From Novosphingobium sp. (GTDB taxonomy: Bacteria > Pseudomonadota > Alphaproteobacteria > Sphingomonadales > Sphingomonadaceae): a stretch of 54,232 nt of DNA. Where the stretch lies: the NCBI GenBank assembly GCA_031285165.1, contig JAITWR010000145.1, forward strand, positions 1 through 54,232, read 5' to 3'. Below the pieces are notes generated by a model. That model saw nothing but the letters and a program-made list of their open reading frames with translations, was not told where the DNA came from and searched no databases. Positions within the stretch are counted from its first letter, which is position 1; each line of letters starts with the position of its first letter. Shown piece by piece: positions 8,863 through 16,665 of the stretch. Both the position numbers and the translations under genes were made by a program.

Positions 8863-9639
8863 ATGAGCCTCCCGCCCGATCGCCTCAACCGTTTTGCCCG
8901 CCATATCGTTCTGCCGGAAGTGGGGGGAGCCGGGCAGGTCGCGCTGGCCCGCGCGCATGTCGCCCTTGTCGGCTGCGGCGGTATCGGCAGCCCGGCGCTG
9001 CAATATCTTGCCGCCGCCGGCATCGGCAGGCTGACTCTGATCGACAGCGACGCGGTCGAGGAAAGCAACCTGCAACGCCAGACGATCTTCACGCCGGCCG
9101 ATCTCGGCCGGGCCAAGGCCGAAGCTGCGGCGCAATGGGTCAGGCGATTCGATGCCGGACTCGATGTCCGCCCGGTCGTAGGGAGAATCGGGGCGGACAA
9201 TGCCGCACAAGCCCTGGAAGGCGCGCACGTCGTACTCGACGGCTGCGACAATTTCGCGACCCGGCTCGCGGTTTCCGATGCCTGCGTGTCGCTGGGCATT
9301 CCCCTCACCAGCGCTGCGATCGGCCGGTTTCAGGGGCAGGTCGCCAATTTTGCCGGGCACCTGGACGGTGAATCCTGCTACCGCTGCTTCGTCGGCGATG
9401 CTTTCGATGCGGAGGATTGCGATACTTGCGCGGCGGACGGCGTGCTGGGTGCGATGGCCGGAATGATCGGCTGCTTCGGTGCCATGCAGGCGATCCGCGT
9501 ACTGCTTTGCGGCCACGCTGCTTTCGGCGATCCGCAATGGGGCCGGCTGCACCTGTTCGACGGCCTCACTCCGGGTTTGCGAACGCTGCGGATCGCCAGA
9601 GATCCCGCATGCAGGGGGTGCGCGCGGCGCCGGCCGTAA
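8863..9639 (+). CDS. ThiF/MoeB/HesA-family E1-like adenylyltransferase
   Basis: Family members activate the C-terminus of a small sulfur-carrier protein (MoaD, ThiS) by adenylation before sulfur transfer for molybdopterin or thiamine. Visible: the nucleotide-binding GCGGIG (38-43), the Arg finger in NLQRQ (69-73), the DGCDNFATR motif (126-134) and a zinc tetrad formed by C172-x2-C175 and C250-x2-C253. With 258 residues it has no C-terminal rhodanese domain. No thiS or moaD lies beside it, so MoeB and ThiF cannot be distinguished. It stands alone between dnaA and dapB, with a 121-bp gap before it. Confidence 0.88.
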   Translation: MSLPPDRLNRFARHIVLPEVGGAGQVALARAHVALVGCGGIGSPALQYLAAAGIGRLTLIDSDAVEESNLQRQTIFTPADLGRAKAEAAAQWVRRFDAGLDVRPVVGRIGADNAAQALEGAHVVLDGCDNFATRLAVSDACVSLGIPLTSAAIGRFQGQVANFAGHLDGESCYRCFVGDAFDAEDCDTCAADGVLGAMAGMIGCFGAMQAIRVLLCGHAAFGDPQWGRLHLFDGLTPGLRTLRIARDPACRGCARRRP

Positions 9640-9692
9640 ATCCGCTGCCCCGTCCGATCCGGTTGGCAATCGCCCCCGAGTTGACTTGCCGC

Positions 9693-9777
9693 CCCGAACT
9701 TGTTTCAGCATCCATCGTGCCTCACTTGCGGCTTTGCGCTTGCGGTATCATGGACCTTGCAACAGGTTCGGCATGAC
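9693..9777. repeat. Sphingomonad-type palindromic repeat, long form
   Basis: Two 22-base imperfect inverted arms, beginning CCGAACTTGTTTCA and ending CAACAGGTTCGG, flank about 40 bases. The first arm contains the reverse of the GAAACAAGTTC core seen at 11654 and 23616. It lies between the E1-like gene and dapB, and its last bases overlap a potential upstream ATG of dapB (9773). Confidence 0.6.
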
Positions 9778-9796
9778 AGTTGAATCGGGAGGCGGT

Positions 9797-10525
9797 GTGG
9801 CGCGTTTCGGAATCATCGGCAGCGAAGGGCGCATGGGCCAGGCGCTCGCCGCGGCCATAGCAGCGGCGGGCGAGACGCTTGCGGGCGGCATTGACAAGGG
9901 CGGCGACGCCCTGGCGCTGGCCCGGCAGAGCGACGTGCTGGTCGACTTTTCCTCGCCGGACGCGCTCGAGGCCAATCTCGACGCTGCGCTGGTAGCAGGC
10001 ATTGCCATCGTCATCGGCACGACCGGGCTGGAGGAACGCCACCACTGGCTGTGCGATCACGCGGCGGAAAAAATCGCCGTGCTCCAGACCGGCAACACCT
10101 CGCTCGGCGTCACTCTCCTCGCGCATCTGGTGCGCGAGGCGGCGGGCCGGCTCGGCGAGGACTGGGATATCGAGATCGTCGAGACGCATCACCGCATGAA
10201 AGTCGATGCGCCTTCGGGCACCGCGCTGCTGCTCGGCGAGGCGGCGGCCGAGGGGCGCGGCATCGCCCTGGCGCAGCATAGCATCCGCGGCCGGGACGGC
10301 ATCACCGGCGCGCGCGAGCCGGGCACGATCGGCTTTGCGAGCTTGCGCGGCGGTACGGTCGCGGGCGACCACACGGTCCACTTCCTTGCGGACAACGAGC
10401 GCCTTTCGTTCTCGCACCTCGCCGAGAATCGCGCGATCTTCGCCAGAGGCGCGGTCCGCGCGGCGCAATGGCTGATCGGCCGGCCGGCCGGGCGCTACAC
10501 GATGCCCGCAGTGCTCGGCCTGTGA
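9797..10525 (+). CDS. dapB: 4-Hydroxy-tetrahydrodipicolinate reductase
   Basis: NAD(P)H-dependent reductase of the diaminopimelate/lysine pathway. Motifs: Rossmann GSEGRMG (8-14), GTTG (74-77) and the catalytic segment HHRMKVDAPSGTA (131-143) with the acid/base His and Lys135. I choose the GTG at 9797 (242 aa), preceded closely by GGGAGG; an in-frame ATG at 9773 lies inside the palindromic repeat and adds only unconserved residues. The stop codon overlaps the GTG start of nth (GTGA), so the two are translationally coupled. Confidence 0.95.
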   Translation: MARFGIIGSEGRMGQALAAAIAAAGETLAGGIDKGGDALALARQSDVLVDFSSPDALEANLDAALVAGIAIVIGTTGLEERHHWLCDHAAEKIAVLQTGNTSLGVTLLAHLVREAAGRLGEDWDIEIVETHHRMKVDAPSGTALLLGEAAAEGRGIALAQHSIRGRDGITGAREPGTIGFASLRGGTVAGDHTVHFLADNERLSFSHLAENRAIFARGAVRAAQWLIGRPAGRYTMPAVLGL

Positions 10526-11208
10526 AAAAGGACGCTATCTTCGAGTTCTTCCGCCGTCTTGCCGAAGCGAATCCCGCGCCGGAAACCGAGCTTGAATTCG
10601 ACAACACCTACCAGTTGCTCGTCGCGGTCGTGCTTTCGGCGCAGTCGACCGATGTGGGCGTCAACAAGGCAACGCGGGCGCTGTTCCGCGAGGTGAAGAC
10701 GCCGCAGCAGATGCTCGATCTGGGCGAGGAAGGCCTGAAGCGGCACATCAGGACGATCGGCCTGTTCAACACCAAGGCCAGGAACGTCATCGCCCTTTCC
10801 GAAATCCTCGTGCGCGACCATGCCGGCGAGGTGCCGGCCGACCGCAACGCGTTGGTCGAACTGCCCGGAGTCGGCCGCAAGACCGCCAATGTCGTGATGA
10901 ATTCGGCTTTCGGGGCCGAGACGTTCGCGGTCGATACGCACATCTTCCGCGTCTGCAACCGCACCGGCCTCGCCAGGGGAAAGACGCCGCTGGCGGTCGA
11001 GAAGGGACTGGAAAAGAGCGTGCCCGGCCCCTTTCGCGTCGGCGCGCATCACTGGCTGATCCTGCACGGCCGCTATGTCTGCAAGGCACGCACGCCCGAA
11101 TGCCGGCGCTGCCCGGTGGTTGATTTGTGCGCTTTCAAGCCCAAGATACAGGAACGCGGCGCCAGACCGGCCGAGCCGCCGAAGCGCCGGACTCCGCAGA
11201 TGCGTTAG
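10522..11208 (+). CDS. nth: Endonuclease III
   Basis: Bifunctional DNA glycosylase/AP lyase that removes oxidised pyrimidines. The helix-hairpin-helix motif LPGVGRKTANVV (114-125) contains the catalytic Lys120, Asp138 lies in VDTHIFRV, and the [4Fe-4S] ligands C187-x6-C194-x2-C197-x5-C203 have exact family spacing. The start is the GTG at 10522 overlapping the dapB stop; a longer frame from 10468 would lie within dapB. 228 residues. It forms an operon with dapB and probably with the lipoprotein gene 9 bp downstream. Confidence 0.97.
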   Translation: MKKDAIFEFFRRLAEANPAPETELEFDNTYQLLVAVVLSAQSTDVGVNKATRALFREVKTPQQMLDLGEEGLKRHIRTIGLFNTKARNVIALSEILVRDHAGEVPADRNALVELPGVGRKTANVVMNSAFGAETFAVDTHIFRVCNRTGLARGKTPLAVEKGLEKSVPGPFRVGAHHWLILHGRYVCKARTPECRRCPVVDLCAFKPKIQERGARPAEPPKRRTPQMR

Positions 11209-11217
11209 GAGGATGTC

Positions 11218-11616
11218 GTGAACGTTCGATACGCCTTGCTTTTCGTTGCAGCACCCGTTGCCATCGGTGCCATTGCGGCCTGCGCCACCATGCTGGACAA
11301 GCGCCCCGAGCCGAGACCCAAAGCCGAAGTCGTCGGTGATCCGGCAAGCTGCATCCCGATCAGCCAGATCCGCGAAACCCGCATCCGCGATGACTGGACG
11401 ATCGACTTCATCAGCAGTGGCAACCGCGCCTGGCGCAACGCGCTGACCCAGCGCTGTCCGGGCCTCAGATCCCGCAACGCCATCACTTACGAAACCTCGC
11501 TCACCCAGTTGTGCAATACGGATATCGTTTACGTGCTGGAAACCGCCGGCGGCATCCGCCGGGGGCCGGCGTGCAGCCTGGGCCAGTTCGTGCCGGTCAG
11601 GCTGGAGCGGCGCTAG
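11218..11616 (+). CDS. Small putative lipoprotein, DUF6491-like
   Basis: A 132-residue protein with a hydrophobic signal (about 5-20) ending in a lipobox-like IAAC, which predicts a lipid-anchored Cys around residue 22. The mature part contains several Cys (SCIPIS, QRCPG, QLCNTD, ACSLG) and the pattern C-I-P-x-x-Q-I-R-x-T followed by an acidic-aromatic segment, as in the small exported DUF6491 family common in sphingomonads. The function is unknown. The GTG start follows AGGAGG that overlaps the nth stop codon, so it is likely co-transcribed with dapB-nth. A hairpin repeat lies downstream. Confidence 0.8.
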   Translation: MNVRYALLFVAAPVAIGAIAACATMLDKRPEPRPKAEVVGDPASCIPISQIRETRIRDDWTIDFISSGNRAWRNALTQRCPGLRSRNAITYETSLTQLCNTDIVYVLETAGGIRRGPACSLGQFVPVRLERR

Positions 11617-11653
11617 GGTCTGTCCGGTTCATATGGAATCGCTTCGTTCCCCT

Positions 11654-11690
11654 TCTTCGTCACCCTGAAACAAGTTCGGGGTGACGAAGA
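11654..11690. repeat. Sphingomonad-type palindromic repeat, also a likely terminator
   Basis: TCTTCGTCACCC (11654-11665) pairs with GGGTGACGAAGA (11679-11690) around TGAAACAAGTTCG. It shares the core CACCCTGAAACAAGTTC with the copy at 23616. It sits between two convergent genes, where it could end transcription in both directions. Confidence 0.75.
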
Positions 11691-11705
11691 GGGAGCGGGT
11701 GCGGG

Positions 11706-12767
11706 TTAACTGGCCCGCAAGTGCGGCATCACCTTGTCGGCGAAGCGTTTCATCTGGGCATAGACGCGTTCGTAGGACATGCCGCCGTAGCTGAAATTGG
11801 CGATGATGTCGTATTCGCCGACGGTTTCCTTGCGCATGCGGTCCTTTTCGATGAGCTGTTCGGGCGTGCCGATCAGGTTCCCGCCGATATAGTCCTTGTA
11901 GGCCTTCTCCGGCCCGCCGGCGGCGTTCATCGCATCGCCCAGCGCGACGTAAGTGGCGTAGGACGGCATGTGCTTGAAATGCTCGCCGCCCCATTCGTAA
12001 TGGCTGGCGACCTGGTAGAACTGCTTGGCGAAATATTCGTCGGTATATTCGGCCACTTCCGCTTCGGTGTCGACGCAGACCACGAAATCGCTGATCATGA
12101 AGGGGGGCGCCTTGCGGCCGTGCAGCGCCTCGAACCGGGCGCGATAGGCCAGGATCTCGGCCATCGAGTACGACCAGTCGCCCTGGCTGAAGCGCAGCGC
12201 CTTGAGGCCGTATTCGGCCGCCACTTCGGCCGATGAGGGCGACATCGAAACCATCAGCATGCGGTCGCGGCTCCAGTTTTCGGGCCGGGGGCGCACTTCC
12301 ACCTCGGGCTGCTGGAAGTGTTTGGTGTTGGCCTTGACCGTGCCGGTCTTCAGCCCGTCCATGATGATCAGCGCGGCTTCGTCGAACAGTTCGCGGCTGT
12401 CGGCGATGTCCTTGCGGAAGCCGGTGAACTCGCGCCGCGCCGCGCCGCGGCCCATGCCGAGGATGACGCGGCCTTCGGACAGGCTATCGAGCATCGCTGT
12501 CTTCTCGACCACGCGCAGCGGGTCGTTCCACGGCAGGATCACCGCCGCGGGCATCAGCTTGATCGTTTTGGTCTTGGCGGCAACCCAGCTCAGTGCCTGC
12601 AACGGATCGGGGCAGGCGGCATAGTCGGTGAAGTGGTGTTCGACGCAGGCGGCGAAATCGAAGCCCATCGCCTCGGCCTCGACCATAAGCTGCGTCTCCT
12701 TGCGGAAGAACTCCATGTCGCTTTCGCCGCGCAGGTTCTGGTATCCCATGTGAATGCCGATTTGCAT
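11706..12767 (-). CDS. Luciferase-like (LLM class) flavin-dependent monooxygenase
   Basis: 353 residues of the bacterial luciferase-like TIM-barrel family, which use reduced FMN and oxygen. The N-terminal strand IGIHMGYQNL, the EAEAMGFDFAACVEHHF segment, and LPWNDPLRVVEKTAMLDSLS with SEGRVILGMGRGAARREF are typical. No flavin reductase gene lies nearby. It is 41 bp downstream of the TauD-type gene on the same strand, and both are divergent from a TetR regulator, suggesting a two-enzyme oxidative pathway under TetR control. The substrate cannot be deduced. Confidence 0.88.
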   Translation of the reverse strand: MQIGIHMGYQNLRGESDMEFFRKETQLMVEAEAMGFDFAACVEHHFTDYAACPDPLQALSWVAAKTKTIKLMPAAVILPWNDPLRVVEKTAMLDSLSEGRVILGMGRGAARREFTGFRKDIADSRELFDEAALIIMDGLKTGTVKANTKHFQQPEVEVRPRPENWSRDRMLMVSMSPSSAEVAAEYGLKALRFSQGDWSYSMAEILAYRARFEALHGRKAPPFMISDFVVCVDTEAEVAEYTDEYFAKQFYQVASHYEWGGEHFKHMPSYATYVALGDAMNAAGGPEKAYKDYIGGNLIGTPEQLIEKDRMRKETVGEYDIIANFSYGGMSYERVYAQMKRFADKVMPHLRAS

Positions 12768-12808
12768 GATTTTTCTCCGGTGATCGTCTGGATGGTCAGG
12801 CGGTGCGG

Positions 12809-13690
12809 TCAGGCGGTGGCCGGCGCGTCCTGCGCGGCGGTGATCGGTTCCTCGCCGTTCAGTGTGCAGCGGTGAAATTCGCGGCTGCTCTCACGATCGA
12901 AAGGCAGCACGCGATGCATCGCCCCGGTATTGTCCCAGATGACGAGATCGCCGAGCTGCCACTTGTGGCGATAGACGTATTTGTCCTGCGTCGCGTGGCG
13001 CATCAGCCGTTCGAGCAGATCGTGGCTCTCGGCCTGGTGCATGTCCTCGACCCAGGCGCCCGAGGTGCTGAGTACGAGCGACTTGCGGCCCGAGCGGTGA
13101 TGCCAGACCAGCGGGTGCGAGCGCTGCGGATAGCTGTGCCACACCGCGAATTCTTCGGGCGTGCAGCCGCGCATGGCCGGAAACAGGGCAGCCGGCATGG
13201 TGTGGACGACACGCAGCTTTTCCAGCGCGGCCTGCTCGTCTGCGGGCAGATCCTCGAAAGCGGCGTAAGTATTGGCGAAGCAGGTGTCGCCGCCGGTCCG
13301 CGACAGCCTGAACGGGGTGAACAGCGTTGCGAGCGGCGGGATCTGCTCATAGGTGCCGTCCATGTGCCAGAGGTGGTTGCCTGGCAGAAAGCGCGCGTAT
13401 TCGGGATTCACGTTCTCGTCGAGCGAGACCTTCAGCACCCCTTCCTCACCCTCGTTGAGCGTCTTGCCGTCGGCGCCGCGTTTCGACGCGCCGAGCCGCA
13501 AGTCGCCCAGCGTGCGGGCGATAGCGCGCAGTTCCCCGTCGCTGGGGGCGATGCCGCGGAACAGCAGCACGCCGCGCCGGTCGAGCAGCGCGCGGATCTC
13601 TCCGGCATGGGCACCGCCGATCAGTACGGATTTGTCGATAGTGACCTGCGAGCCCATGCGGGGGGACAGATCGACCGATGAAAACGCCAT
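12809..13690 (-). CDS. TauD/TfdA-family 2-oxoglutarate-dependent dioxygenase
   Basis: Fe(II)/2-oxoglutarate dioxygenase fold. The metal triad is His109-x-Asp111 (HMD) and His259 in NTGAMHRVLPF, and Arg270 is placed to bind 2-oxoglutarate. Family enzymes hydroxylate carbon beside a heteroatom and so cleave sulfonates, aryloxyacetates and similar compounds; the substrate here is not known. The ATG at 13690 (293 aa) follows AAAGGGCG; an upstream start at 13801 would add a non-conserved leader reaching into the operator region. Probably one operon with the luciferase-like gene. Confidence 0.9.
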   Translation of the reverse strand: MAFSSVDLSPRMGSQVTIDKSVLIGGAHAGEIRALLDRRGVLLFRGIAPSDGELRAIARTLGDLRLGASKRGADGKTLNEGEEGVLKVSLDENVNPEYARFLPGNHLWHMDGTYEQIPPLATLFTPFRLSRTGGDTCFANTYAAFEDLPADEQAALEKLRVVHTMPAALFPAMRGCTPEEFAVWHSYPQRSHPLVWHHRSGRKSLVLSTSGAWVEDMHQAESHDLLERLMRHATQDKYVYRHKWQLGDLVIWDNTGAMHRVLPFDRESSREFHRCTLNGEEPITAAQDAPATA

Positions 13691-13746
13691 GGCAGACGCC
13701 CTTTCCCATCCTCTCGCCGCGCCGATTCGGTGCGGCCTATTTGTTA

Positions 13747-13848
13747 CCTTGATCGTTTCAATAACAAGCATCTTCGCAGCCGTCGAGAGATTTTTTCGCA
13801 CGTTCTGCTTGAATTATCACCCATGACGTTTCAATATCCCGATCAAGG
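13747..13848. promoter_or_regulatory. Candidate TetR operator pair between divergent genes
   Basis: CCTTGATCG (13747-13755) is the exact inverse of CGATCAAGG (13840-13848), and CGTTTCAATA occurs twice in the same direction (13754-13763, 13827-13836). All lie in the 179-bp gap between tauD-type and tetR genes, the usual place for a TetR binding site. Pattern only. Confidence 0.45.
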
Positions 13849-13869
13849 GCAGCGGAAGGGATTTTCGGC

Positions 13870-14625
13870 ATGAGTCTCATGGAAAAGCCTGAAATCCCGG
13901 CCGTCCCGGCTGGCCGCCGTCCCGGCCGGCCGACATTGAGCGACGAACAACTGCTCGACATCGCGCTGGATCTGTTTCTGGAGCACGGCTTCGAGCGTAC
14001 CAGCATGGATGCGATCACCGCGGCGGCGGGCATGGCCAAGCGCACCGTCTATGCACGCTATGGCGACAAGGAGACGCTGTTCAAAGCGGCGCTCAAGCGT
14101 GCAATCGACGACTGGCTCGTCCCGGTCGCACGGCTGCACGCGGCCGAGGGGGACGATCTTGAGAAGACGCTGCTCAGGGTCGCGCAGATGCTGCTCACCA
14201 ATATCCTCAGCCCGGCGGGCCTCAGGCTGCTGCGGTTGAGTAATGCGGTTTCGGTCAGCATGCCCGGGATCACCGCCGATAACACACGGATGGGAACCGC
14301 GCCCACGCTGGCCTATCTTGCCGACCTGTTCCGCCGCCGCCTGCTGCCGGCCGATGCGCCGGGACCGGAGGCGGACGAGGCGGCGCTGGCCTTTCTGCAC
14401 CTGGTCGTGGGCGGGCCGGCCAGCACTGCCGCCTGGGGCGTGGTGCTCGATGATGAGGCGGTCGACCGGCACACGCGCTATTGCGTGCGGCTGTTCCTCC
14501 ATGGCGCGCTGCCCGTTCCGGGTAGCGGTGCGATCGAGCGCGAGAACCGGCGGCTGAAAGCGCTGGTCGGGCAGGCCGCGCAATTGCTGGATCAGGCGCA
14601 GGCGCGGTTGCGCGCGGAGGGTTAG
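13870..14625 (+). CDS. TetR/AcrR-family transcriptional regulator
   Basis: 251 residues. The N-terminal helix-turn-helix spans about 25-72, with LLDIALDLFLEHGFERTSMD and MAKRTVYARYGDKETLFK, the standard TetR DNA-binding region preceded by a GRRPGRP arm. The ligand-binding part (about 85-215) is unspecific, and the last 30 residues (from about 222) look like an amphipathic helix or coiled coil. It is divergent from the dioxygenase/monooxygenase pair and probably represses that operon and itself. Its end overlaps the convergent mobA-like gene by 4 bp. Confidence 0.9.
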   Translation: MSLMEKPEIPAVPAGRRPGRPTLSDEQLLDIALDLFLEHGFERTSMDAITAAAGMAKRTVYARYGDKETLFKAALKRAIDDWLVPVARLHAAEGDDLEKTLLRVAQMLLTNILSPAGLRLLRLSNAVSVSMPGITADNTRMGTAPTLAYLADLFRRRLLPADAPGPEADEAALAFLHLVVGGPASTAAWGVVLDDEAVDRHTRYCVRLFLHGALPVPGSGAIERENRRLKALVGQAAQLLDQAQARLRAEG

Positions 14626-15191
14626 CGGGCGTGCTTTTCCAGGCGGGCGATGTCTGCCGCCCTGTCCACGTCGAGGAGGATGGCGTCGTCGGAGACTTCG
14701 AGAAAGGCGATGTCATCGCGCCGCCTGAGCAGCCGCCCGGCGCCTTCGTCGCCGGTGAGGCGGGTGATCGCGCCGAATGCGCGGCGCGAAAACAGCACCG
14801 GGTGCCCGCTTCTGCCTGCGCATCGCGGGACGGCGGCGAAATTCGCGCCGAGCCGCCCGGCCAGCCGCCCGGCAATGTCGTGGGGGATCAGCGGCATGTC
14901 GCCGAGGAAGACGAAAGCGCCTTCGGCTTCGGCCACCGCGGCCATGCCGGCCCTGAGCGATTGGGCAAGCGCGGTGCTGGCGATCCGCACGGTTTCGACC
15001 GCCGGCCCGCCCGGCCAGTCGCCGATGGCGAGGCAATCGCTGCAAACCACCACCACGCGCTCCACCGGCGCCGCGCGGGCGGCGGCGATGGCGTGATGCA
15101 CCAGCGGGCGTCCCCGGAAGCTTGCCGCAAGCTTGTCGCCGCCGAAGCGCCGCGCTGACCCTGCCGCCAGCACCAGCGCGGCCAGTTTCAT
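14622..15191 (-). CDS. MobA/MocA-like nucleotidyltransferase
   Basis: NTP-transferase fold of the MobA/MocA type, which adds CMP or GMP to molybdopterin to make the dinucleotide cofactor used by molybdenum hydroxylases. The nucleotide-binding loop LAAGSARRFGGDK (8-20) and the metal-binding GDMP (97-100) are present, and 189 residues is usual. Its start overlaps the xdhC-like stop codon (ATGA), so the two are co-translated, and pairing with XdhC favours a MocA-like (CTP-using) role. No molybdenum hydroxylase structural gene lies in this window. Confidence 0.88.
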   Translation of the reverse strand: MKLAALVLAAGSARRFGGDKLAASFRGRPLVHHAIAAARAAPVERVVVVCSDCLAIGDWPGGPAVETVRIASTALAQSLRAGMAAVAEAEGAFVFLGDMPLIPHDIAGRLAGRLGANFAAVPRCAGRSGHPVLFSRRAFGAITRLTGDEGAGRLLRRRDDIAFLEVSDDAILLDVDRAADIARLEKHAR

Positions 15192-16192
15192 GCGCGTTCC
15201 CGTGCGGGGTTCAGCGCCTGCATGACTTCGGCGAGGATGCCCACCGCGACTTCCCAGGGTGCCTTGCCGAGTCCGGCGATGCCGGGTGAAAGATGCAGCC
15301 GGGCAAGCTCTCCGGGCGTGGCGCCAGCCGCCTTCAGCGCGGCCCGCCGGCCCGCCGCGCGGGACTTCGCGCCGATCATGGCGACATAGCCGGCGCCGTG
15401 GCGCAATGCGTAGAAGCAGCCGCTGAGGTCGTGATGATCCTCGTGCGTGGCGCCGACATAGGCGGTCCAGCGGTCGACACCGAGCCGGGGCAGGGCGTCG
15501 GCCGGTTCCTCGCGCAGATAGCGCACTGCGGCGAAAGGCGCGGGAGCGTTCGGGCCGCCGGGGCGCAACAGGATCGTGTCGAACTGCGCATCGGCGGCGA
15601 GCCGGGCGAGCGCCAGCGCGCCGGGATCGCCGCCCGAGACGATGAGCCGGCGTGGCGGGTCATAGCGGCGCCGGATGTGCAGCGGGCCTTGCGTCGTTGC
15701 CAGCAGCGGCGCATCCCGGCCGGGCAGGACTTCTTGCGCAGTGCCGTCGCTGGACCACAGGCAGGGGCGGCGTTCCGCGGCATTGCGCAGCAGCGCCTGC
15801 GCCGCCGGGCTGTCGGGTGCGATGCGCTCGACCAGGATATGCAGCGCCCCGCCGCAGCGCAGGCGGATATCGATCCACGGGCTGCCCATGCCGTAGTGCA
15901 GATGCCGCGGCTGGCCGTCGGCAAGCACTTCGGCCGCATGGCGGGCAACGTCGCCCTCGATGCAGTCGCCCGAGAAATAACCGCTGGCCTGCGCACCGAC
16001 GAAAAGCATCTGCGCGCCCGGACCGCGCGGCGCGCTGCCCTCGACCCGGTAAAGCGTCGCCAGCGCCGCGGGCCGCCCGTCCGCCAGCGCGGCGGCCAGT
16101 GCCGGGCGGACATCGTCGCTCCAGCCGAACAGCGGCCAATCGGCATCGGCGATCAGCATATCGGCCGGCAGCGTGTCAGGGTTTTCGGCCAT
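15188..16192 (-). CDS. XdhC/CoxI-family molybdenum hydroxylase maturation protein
   Basis: XdhC-type proteins bind molybdenum cofactor and help insert its sulfurated form into xanthine-dehydrogenase-like enzymes. The N-terminal domain shows LATLYRVEGSAPRGPGAQMLF and GYFSGDCIEGDV, and the C-terminal Rossmann-like part SGGDPGALALARLA is followed by VDRWTAYVGATHEDH and GAKSRAAGRR. I use the ATG at 16192 (334 aa); the longer frame to 16426 overlaps the cytochrome gene. It lies 10 bp downstream of the cytochrome c gene, making a cytochrome-XdhC-MobA operon. Confidence 0.88.
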   Translation of the reverse strand: MAENPDTLPADMLIADADWPLFGWSDDVRPALAAALADGRPAALATLYRVEGSAPRGPGAQMLFVGAQASGYFSGDCIEGDVARHAAEVLADGQPRHLHYGMGSPWIDIRLRCGGALHILVERIAPDSPAAQALLRNAAERRPCLWSSDGTAQEVLPGRDAPLLATTQGPLHIRRRYDPPRRLIVSGGDPGALALARLAADAQFDTILLRPGGPNAPAPFAAVRYLREEPADALPRLGVDRWTAYVGATHEDHHDLSGCFYALRHGAGYVAMIGAKSRAAGRRAALKAAGATPGELARLHLSPGIAGLGKAPWEVAVGILAEVMQALNPARERA

Positions 16193-16202
16193 GGGCCATC
16201 CG

Positions 16203-16583
16203 TCAATGCCCTGTGCGGGCGAGATAGTCGATGATCGCTGCGCGCTGCTGCGGGTCGGAAACGATGACGACCATGCGCGTGCCCGGCACGAGCTTCGCGG
16301 GGCCTGAAAGGAAGCGGTTGAGATTGCCGCGATTCCAGACGAGCTTCGACGCCTTGAGCGCGGACGAATAGTTGAAGCCGGTCGATCCCGCATGGCGGCC
16401 GACGACTCCCGAGAGATTGGGTGCAAGCGGCGAGTTCTGGCCGGGCGTCACCGAATGGCAGCTCTGGCAGCGCTGGCGGAACAGCGCCCCGCCATCGGGC
16501 GCGTCGGCGGCAGGCGCCGCCCCTGCGGCCGGAATGGCGAGAGCGAGCATGACGGGGGCAGCGAAAGCGAGATCGAATTTCAT
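16203..16583 (-). CDS. Class I c-type cytochrome, periplasmic
   Basis: 126 residues with a cleavable signal (hydrophobic 8-22, AGA-A region) and one haem site C39-Q-S-C42-H43. The distal ligand is probably Met104 in PGTRMV, and the NLSGVVGRHAGS segment is typical of small class I cytochromes c. First gene of an operon with xdhC-like and mobA-like genes; such cytochromes accept electrons from periplasmic or membrane-linked molybdenum hydroxylases of the isoquinoline/aldehyde oxidoreductase kind. That link is inference from context. Confidence 0.9.
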   Translation of the reverse strand: MKFDLAFAAPVMLALAIPAAGAAPAADAPDGGALFRQRCQSCHSVTPGQNSPLAPNLSGVVGRHAGSTGFNYSSALKASKLVWNRGNLNRFLSGPAKLVPGTRMVVIVSDPQQRAAIIDYLARTGH

Positions 16584-16622
16584 GTCCGGCTCGGGTATCC
16601 TGTTGGGTGATTACGGCACCGA

Positions 16623-16645
16623 GAGACTATGATATTGCCTGTCTC
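16623..16645. promoter_or_regulatory. Inverted repeat in the cytochrome promoter region
   Basis: GAGAC (16623-16627) and GTCTC (16641-16645) form an inverted repeat with a 13-bp AT-rich centre, in the 82-bp gap between the second tetR and the cytochrome gene. It may be an operator for the adjacent TetR. Short arms make this uncertain. Confidence 0.3.
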
Positions 16646-16665
16646 ATAAAACGGCAACCCGCGTG

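Noticed and set aside
14622..14625. Fusion or frameshift between TetR and the mobA-like gene
   Set aside because: They are convergent with a simple 4-bp overlap of stop regions.
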